Assembly: GCF_949628215.1 (NCBI RefSeq)
Contig: NW_027441230.1
Coordinates: 62,001 to 126,000 of the forward strand
DNA length: 64,000 nt
Direction of reading: 5' to 3'
From: Phalacrocorax aristotelis
Taxonomy: Eukaryota; Chordata; Aves; Suliformes; Phalacrocoracidae
The notes under the pieces are model-generated. The model saw only the letters and a list, made by a program, of their open reading frames with translations, did not search any database and was not told the DNA's origin. Positions within the stretch are counted from its first letter, which is position 1; every line of letters begins with the position of its first letter. The translations under genes were made by a program, and so were the position numbers. Below, one piece after another: positions 57,924 to 64,000 of this stretch.

Positions 57924-58570
57924 CCGCCGCGGCGCGGAGCCGAGCGGCCCCGATGGCCCCGCCGGGCCCGGCCGCCCGCCCCGCCGCCGCCGCCCGCCCC
58001 GCTCCGCGCCCGGCCCCGGGGCTGCGCGGGGGGGCTGGGGGGGGAAGGGCTCCGCCGGGAGCGGGAAGGGGCGGCTGGGGCCGCTCAGGGGGGGCCGCGG
58101 CTCCCGCCGAGCCCCGGCGCGAAGCGGGCGCCCCTTCCCATCCCCGGGAGAGCGAAGCTGGCTCCGAACCGCCCGGCCGCGCTCCCGCCGCGGCTCCGGA
58201 GGGCATCGAGCGTGGCGAAACGCGCCCGGGCCCTGCCTTTTTCGGGCCCTGGAAGCGCGTTTGCTGCCCAGAGGCGGCGGGAGCGGGCTGAAGGGCTCCG
58301 CGGGGCGGGGGCGGCGCGGGAGCTGCACGCAAAGCTTTGGCTCCGCCCGGGGGCTCGCGGGGCTCAAGGGCAGCACCCCCTGCCCCGGCAGGGCCGCCAC
58401 GGCGCCCCCCGAGGCAAAGCCGCCGGCGCAGCCTGCTTCGAGTGCCCCGGCTGCGCCCACCGAACACCCCGAGGGGCTCTGTTTTATTGGGGGCGGCCAT
58501 CGCAGCCTCCGCGGCCTCGGCGTGTTTGGCGCTGCCGGCCGGACTGGCTGCTGCCCTGAAATCTGATTAA
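57641..58570. promoter_or_regulatory. CpG island with CAG repeat
   Basis: About 0.9 kb is very rich in G+C and CpG. At 57892-57920 there is an uninterrupted (CAG)n run of about ten units. Long open frames exist on both strands in several frames, which is expected in such composition and does not prove coding. Such islands usually mark vertebrate promoters or first exons. No start exon or family could be assigned on either strand. Confidence 0.6.
57892..57920. repeat. CAG/CTG trinucleotide repeat
   Basis: Around ten tandem CAG units (CTG on the other strand) inside the CpG island. The run would read as polyGln or polyAla depending on frame on the strand used. It is potentially length-polymorphic. 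Confidence 0.9.
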
Positions 58571-58980
58571 CCGTCACGCGGACCTGGCTGTGCTGATGGT
58601 GATCTGGTCACTGTCGTAGCTATGGTTTGGGATAGCGCGCTCACCTCAGACACCCCCGGCATGGCTGAGCTGCCTCAGCGACATGCGTCAGTCACCGCTG
58701 ACAAGCGATGCGAGCTGCTTCGTGCGGAGAAGGCCCAGCGCCGCTTTCATCCCCCTTGACGCCGCAGCTCATTCCCCAAGGGCAGATGCCCGTAGTGCCA
58801 GAGCTGACAGCGCCCTGCACAGCGGCCCCAGCAAACCTGCGGAGCAGTCCTGCCGAGGCTGTTGGGGTCCGAGCAAAAGCCAGGGCGTGGGGAGGTCGGG
58901 CTTTCAGCGAGGGCATACGGCGGGGATCGCTCGCCGCCGCCGTGAGGGCTTGGAGCTCCTGCTGCTGCGACCAACTGAAA
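58571..58980. other. Unassigned sequence between CpG island and array C
   Basis: GC-rich with short frames on both strands. No family was recognised. Confidence 0.35.
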
Positions 58981-60158
58981 ACTGAGGCTTTGAGAGTTAA
59001 AAGAGGGATTTGAACCCTGAAAGTGAGGATTTGGGTGTTAAGAAGGAGGCTTTGAGCCTTAAAACAGGGGTTTGGACTCTGAAACTCACAGTTTGGAACG
59101 AAAAAATGACTGTTTGAGCATTAGAAGACCAGATTAGATGCTAAATGTGAGGGCTTGGGACCTAAAAATGAGGGTTTGTCCCTTAAAAGTAGGGGGTTGG
59201 ACCCTAAAACTGAAGATTTGGAATTTAAAACTGAGGCCTTTAGCCTTTAAAGAGGGGTTTGGACCCTGAAAGTGACAGTTTGGGACCGAAAGATGATGGT
59301 TTGAGCATAAAAGGACTGGGGTCGCTGCTAAAAGTGAGGGTTTGCGACCTAAAGAGGAGGCCCTGAGCGTTAAAAGAGGGGTTCGGAGGTTGGAAGTGTG
59401 GCTTTGGGTGTTAAAAATGAGGCTTTGAGTGCTAAAAGGGGTCTTCGGATCCTGAAAGGGAGGCTTTGGCTCTTACAAATGAGGCTTTGAGCTTTCAATC
59501 AGGGTTTGGACCCTAAAAGTGAGGTTTGCGGTCCTAACTATAGGGCTTGAGGTTAAAATAGGGGTCTGGACAATAAAAGGGAGGCTTTGGAACTTAAAAA
59601 TGAGGGTTTGTCCCTAAAAAGGAGGGGTTTGGATCCTAAAAGTGAGGATTTGGGATCCAAAATTAATGCTTCGAGCCCTAAAGGATGGATACAGACCCTA
59701 AACTTGAAGCTTTGCGAAATATAAATGAGGCTTTGACATTATAAAAGACAGGTCTGGACCCTAACAGTGAGGGTTTGGGACATCTAAAGGAGGCTTTGAG
59801 AGTTTAGAGAGAGTTTAGAGAGCCTTTAGCCTTTAAAGAGGGGTTTGGACCCTGAAAGTGAGGGTTTGGCTGTTAAAAATGAGGCTTTAAGCTTTAAAAC
59901 AGGGGTTTCAACCCTAAAAGTGAAGGTTTACGGTCCTAAGATTAAGGCTTTGAGTCTTAAAAGAAGGGCTTGGACAATGAAAGGGACGGTTTGGAACTTA
60001 AAACTGAGGCTTTGACAGTTAAAAGAGGGGTTTTGTCCCTGAAAGTGAAGCTTTGGGACATAAAAATGAGGCTTTTATCCTTAAAAAAGGGGCTTGGAAC
60101 GCAAAAAATGAGGGTTTGGGACTTTAAATATGACTTTTAAGGCTCAAAGCCTTCTTTT
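58981..60158 (+). repeat. Tandem repeat array C, G-rich
   Basis: Same monomer family as arrays A and B, G-rich on the plus strand. The last ~30 bp (ttaaggctcaaagccttctt) flip to the C-rich orientation, a tiny version of the strand switch in arrays A and B. It is followed 30 bp later by the inverted segmental duplicate. Confidence 0.92.
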
Positions 60159-60189
60159 TGACACAGCATGGGTCACAGCATGGAAACGG

Positions 60190-61116
60190 CCGATCTGGAC
60201 CCGGGGAGTTTTAAAGGTTGCTGGGAGGTGTGAAGGTCTGCATGTGGGATCAAGTCAGCTCAGCCCTTTACGGTTTTGAACTGCTTTTCATTTGGAGGAA
60301 AACTAAAAGCTTCTAACACTGGGAAGCCCTTTACAGCAGGAAATCAAGGGGCTATTGAGACACTCCTGCCTGAAGGACTTCAAGGTTTGCAGCTTTCCCT
60401 TGGGCGGGAGGTTTTGAGGTTTCCCCATTATTAACCTCTGGTGCAGCACACTGCCGTGGGGCTGGGGAGCACAGATCCGATTAAGCGCAGACTTGCTGAT
60501 GCCACGTTGTCACCGCGGTGGCCACCGTAACAGAGCCCCGGATGTAGTGCTGTGCAGCAGAAGCTACATCCCTGGACTGTGTCTCAGCCGCTTTCTTACT
60601 ATACAAATATCTGTGTACGTAGCGTAGTGAAGCCTGCGCCGCACAGCTGCATTTCTTTGAGGACTGCTGTGCCATAAGCCACATCTTAGCCCCAAAGTTT
60701 TCCTTCCCCCTCAAGCGCGGAGCGTGCACTGCCCTTCATGCAGGGATACTCTCACTGCCAATGTGTGTGTTCTCCTTTTCCCCTTTATAACCATTCCCTT
60801 CCCGGAGCTTTCTATTTGCTGACGCCCTTAATATCCAGAGGTGTCAGGGATGAAAACCAAAGCCCTGCCGGCAGCTCAGGGAGGGTGAGCGGCTGCCCTT
60901 TTCCAAGCAAGCGGCTGAAATACAGCACGGTCAGCGGCGCTCTCAGTGTCCAGGCCTGTCACTGTCACGCTCCCACAGCACCTCCACCTGCCCAGACCCC
61001 GCCGGGGGCTCAGCCACCGAGAGCAGCTGTCCTGGGAAGAGACTGGGGGGGCCTCGCAGGCCCTGGGGGTGTTGGCATGGCCCAGGCCCCTCTCTCCCTT
61101 CGTCCCCTCTCCAAAG
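60190..61116 (-). repeat. Inverted segmental duplication, right copy
   Basis: Reverse complement of 29612-30538 with small substitutions. The ends are sharp on both sides. No gene was recognised within it. Confidence 0.9.
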
Positions 61117-62690
61117 CCCTGCCTGGGAGGGAGGCTGCTCATCTCTCTCGGGAAGTGCAACCTGTCGATAGTCTTAAAAAAGGTTACATGCAGCCTCTGT
61201 GGGGTCTGGTACGCCCATGCAGCCCCCTCAGGGCAGCCTCACAGAACTTGCTTCCTCAGCAGGCACAAAGCGGTACCTGAATCAATACTGAGCTGCAGCA
61301 AAGTGATGAAGCAGGAAAAAATTCCATGCAAGTTTTCATACTCTGGGCAAGTTTGATGCGAGATGTGGTCACGCGAGGCTCTCAATAGGATCAGGTTAGG
61401 AGCGCACAATAAATACCGCCAGCTGTCCCCTGCAGCACGGGGGCTTGTTAGCTGACTTGTGAGCCAGGCTGAGCGTTGCAGTAAGGAGCCGGTCCTCCAG
61501 CCCCAGGGACCGTTACGCGCTCACCTGAGGCTGCAGTGAAGCATGGGTTCAGAGCTCAGTGTCAGCGTGCCTGGGCAGAAGCCCAAGCTGCCACCCCTTT
61601 GCACCCAAGGGGTAAGTGCCATCAGTGGGTGCAGACGCTGGGGTGCATTTCCCACAGCTCATGGCACTCTCTGTTTATACCAACACGGTGCATTAGAATG
61701 GCTAAGCCGCGCTTTATTAGCTCGCCCGCCCAAAGGGCTGGGATTCAGGCCGATAGTGGTGTTGCTCAGCTGGTTGCGAGCTGGTTACAGCACAGCCTCA
61801 CCCTGTGGGGTTTGTTTCCCACCAAACAGCGTGGACAGATGAGGAACAGAGGGCTCTGCAAGGGGCGAGTTGTTCGATCTGAAGTGAAACACGAAGGCAC
61901 GAGCGAGCTGGAGCGACGCACTGAGTCCCTCCTGCAAGAGCTGAGTACGGGGAGGTGCTGGCGGAGGGGAGGTAATTTGGCAGCCTGGAGAGCAAAGCAG
62001 GCACTTGGAGGAAGCGGAGAGAGAAAGAAACAAGAACAACTGGCAAGAGCCTGTGGAGGGTGTGAGAGGCAAAGATTTAAAATCAGACCTTGAAATAATG
62101 CTGACTCAGCACAGCTCCTGCACGCTATTGCCAATGGTGAAAAGCCTCAGGGGTTTTTAGAAGCAAAACCAACAAGCAAACCAACAAAAAAACCAGCTGG
62201 GTGATTTTTTTCCCCCTCAGCTCGGTTACTTTTCCCCAGCCCTGGCCACTCTGCAAGGCGATGCTCGTCACCTATATCAGGGTGCAGGATTGGGCCCAGG
62301 GCAGGGCTTTTGCAGGCAGCACATTTCTTGTTCCCAGTAACGCAGTCGCTGGGCATTGATCAACAACTGGGGCAGTTGCCCAGAATTACCATTCTTGCTC
62401 TCTCCCCAGTTCCCATCACTTTTGCTCTTCCTTTCTCTTTCTTTCTCTGACTCTATTTTCTAACTCCTCCCTGTCTGTCCTACAGCCTGTTGCTGTGTTT
62501 TCCTTTCCCTACACCTCTCTCCTGCTCCCTGGCCTTCTCCTTTCTCTGTCGCCGTGTCCTGGCCGCCTGGTTCCCCTCTGTGCTGCCGCCTGTCCCCTCT
62601 CTCCCACCTGTATCCCCCGCTCGGCTGGCCCTGCTGCTCTCGGGGCCTCCGTCCTGCTCCCCGGCCCCTTCTGCTCCTCCTGCGCGAACC
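61117..62690. other. Unassigned sequence with polypyrimidine stretch
   Basis: No gene family was recognised in the open frames on either strand. From about 62385 to 62660 the plus strand is strongly pyrimidine-rich (tctctttctttctctg type), which yields spurious long frames. Confidence 0.4.
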
Positions 62691-64000
62691 CTGAAACTCA
62701 CGGTTAGGGACCTAAAAAGGAGGCAGTGAGTGTTAAAAAAGGGGTTTGGACGCTGAAAGTGAGTCTTTGGGTGTTACAAATGAGGCTTTGACTGTTAAAC
62801 AAGGGCTTTGGTTCCTAGAAGTGAGGGTTTGGCTGTTAAAAATGAGGCTTTGAGCCTTAATAAAGGGGTTTGGACCCTGAAAGGGAGGATTTGGGTGTTA
62901 AGAAGGAGGCTTTGAGCCTTAAAACAGGGGTTCGGACCCTAAAAGTGAGGTTTGCGGTCTTAACTATAAGGCTTTGAGCGTTAAAAGCTGAGTTTGGACA
63001 ATAAAAGGGAGGCTTTGGAACTTAAAACGGAGGCTTTTAGCCTTAAAATGAGAGGTTTGGACCCTCAAAGTGAAGGTTTGGAACCTAAAAATGAGGCTTT
63101 GAGTGTAAAAGACAGGTTTAGACCCTAAAAGTGGAGTTTTGGGACTTCTAAATGAGGCTTTTAGCCTTAAAAGAGGGGTTTGAACCCTGAAACTCACAGT
63201 TTGGAGTAAGAAAAAATGGTTTGAGCATTAAAGGACTGTATTTGAATGCTACAAGTGAGCGTTTGTGACCTAGAAGTGAAGCACTGAGCTTTAAAAGAGG
63301 GGTTTGGATCCTAACAGTGAGGGTTTGGGTGTTAAAATTGAGGCTTTGAGCCTTAAACGAGAGGTGGGACCCTAAAACCCACAGTTTGGAATGAAAAAAT
63401 GAAGGCTTGAGCTTTACAAGACAGGATTCAATGATTCAAGTGAAGGTTTGGGACATAAAAGGAGGTACGGAACATTAAAAGAGGGGTCTGGAACCTGAAA
63501 TCCAGGGTTTGGGACCTAAAAACAAGGCTTTGAGCCATGAAAAGGAGTGGTTTGAACTCTAAAACACATGATTTGGAACGAAACAATGACAGTTAGTGCA
63601 TTAGAAGACCGTATTTGATGCTAAAATTGAGGGTTTGGGACCTTGAAAGGAGGCACTGAGCATTAAAAGACGGGTTTGGACGCTGGGAGTGTGGCTTTGG
63701 GTGTTAAAAATGAGGGTTTGAGCGTTAAAAGAAGGATTTGTACCCTGAAAGTGAGGTTTGCGGTCCTAACTCTAAGGCTTTGCTGTTACAAGTGAGGTTT
63801 TCGGTGCTTTAAAGGGAGGGTTTGGGACCTAAAAATGAGGGTTTGTCCCTTAAAAGTAGGGGTTTGTACCCTGAAAGTGAAGGTTTGGAACCTAAAGCTG
63901 AGGATTTTAGCCTTAAAAGAGGGGTTTGAACCCTGAAACTCAGGGTTTGGGAGCCAAAACTGAGGCTTTTCGCCTTAAAAGAGGGGTTTGAACCCTGAAA
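62691..64000 (+). repeat. Tandem repeat array D, G-rich (runs off window)
   Basis: Same 20-21 bp monomer family, G-rich on the plus strand to the end of the window. No strand switch is visible yet. By analogy with arrays A and B, an inverted half may follow outside the window. Confidence 0.92.

Noticed and set aside
57678..58577. Several 250-310 codon open frames on both strands
   Set aside because: They overlap on both strands and multiple frames in a CpG island with Pro/Ala/Gly/Arg-rich, low-complexity translations. This is expected from composition, and no domain is visible.
32519..64000. Degenerate telomeric (TTAGGG)n repeat
   Set aside because: The GGTTTGG wording looks telomere-like, but the period is 20-21 bp and TTAGGG is absent.

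Overview
This window looks like bird nuclear DNA. The clues are a CR1 LINE 3' end, an avian-type ERV with a TGT...ACA LTR, vertebrate intron/exon structure, and long arrays of a 20-21 bp monomer (41/62 bp combinations) with phased A/T tracts. From memory, such arrays resemble the 41-bp CNM/PO41-type repeats of avian microchromosomes. I cannot name the species, and no prokaryotic features are present.

Layout: (1) 1-21785 holds, on the minus strand, a broken ERV pol (1-~1680) and then, read right to left, 22 recognisable exons of a gene related to AHCTF1/ELYS, the nucleoporin that seeds nuclear pores on chromatin. The exons cover the beta-propeller and the helical domain. (2) 21786-32518 is mostly unassigned sequence with one CR1 remnant and one isolated exon for the first Ig domain of an FGFR3-like receptor, also on the minus strand. 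(3) 32519-35984 is repeat array A, two halves in opposite orientation. (4) 35985-36830 holds the ERV 3' LTR, polypurine tract and the end of pol. (5) 36831-50852 is a second, roughly 99% identical copy of 1-14061: the same ERV plus the same AHCTF1-like exons, cut off 5' of exon E7. (6) 50853-55328 is array B, again with two opposed halves and an internal ~0.6 kb higher-order repeat. (7) 55329-58980 holds unassigned sequence, a second LTR and a CpG island with a CAG tract. (8) Array C (58981-60158), an inverted copy (60190-61116) of 29612-30538, unassigned sequence, and array D (62691-end) follow.

The main biological content is a diverged AHCTF1/ELYS paralogue. Consensus splice sites are present at almost every exon and splice phases agree from exon to exon, although its protein differs a lot from ordinary ELYS. 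It carries very few lesions: one in-frame TGA shared by both copies, one frameshift in copy 1 only, and one missing internal exon. This suggests a paralogue that was long constrained and was lost or reshaped recently, then duplicated together with the ERV inside satellite-rich DNA. FGFR3 and AHCTF1 are not neighbours in ordinary bird genomes as far as I know, so the region is probably a mosaic of translocated gene pieces.

Exon names E2-E24 are provisional. They follow ELYS order, with the start-codon exon taken as E1; E1 was not found and E11 is missing. Splice boundaries were read by eye.
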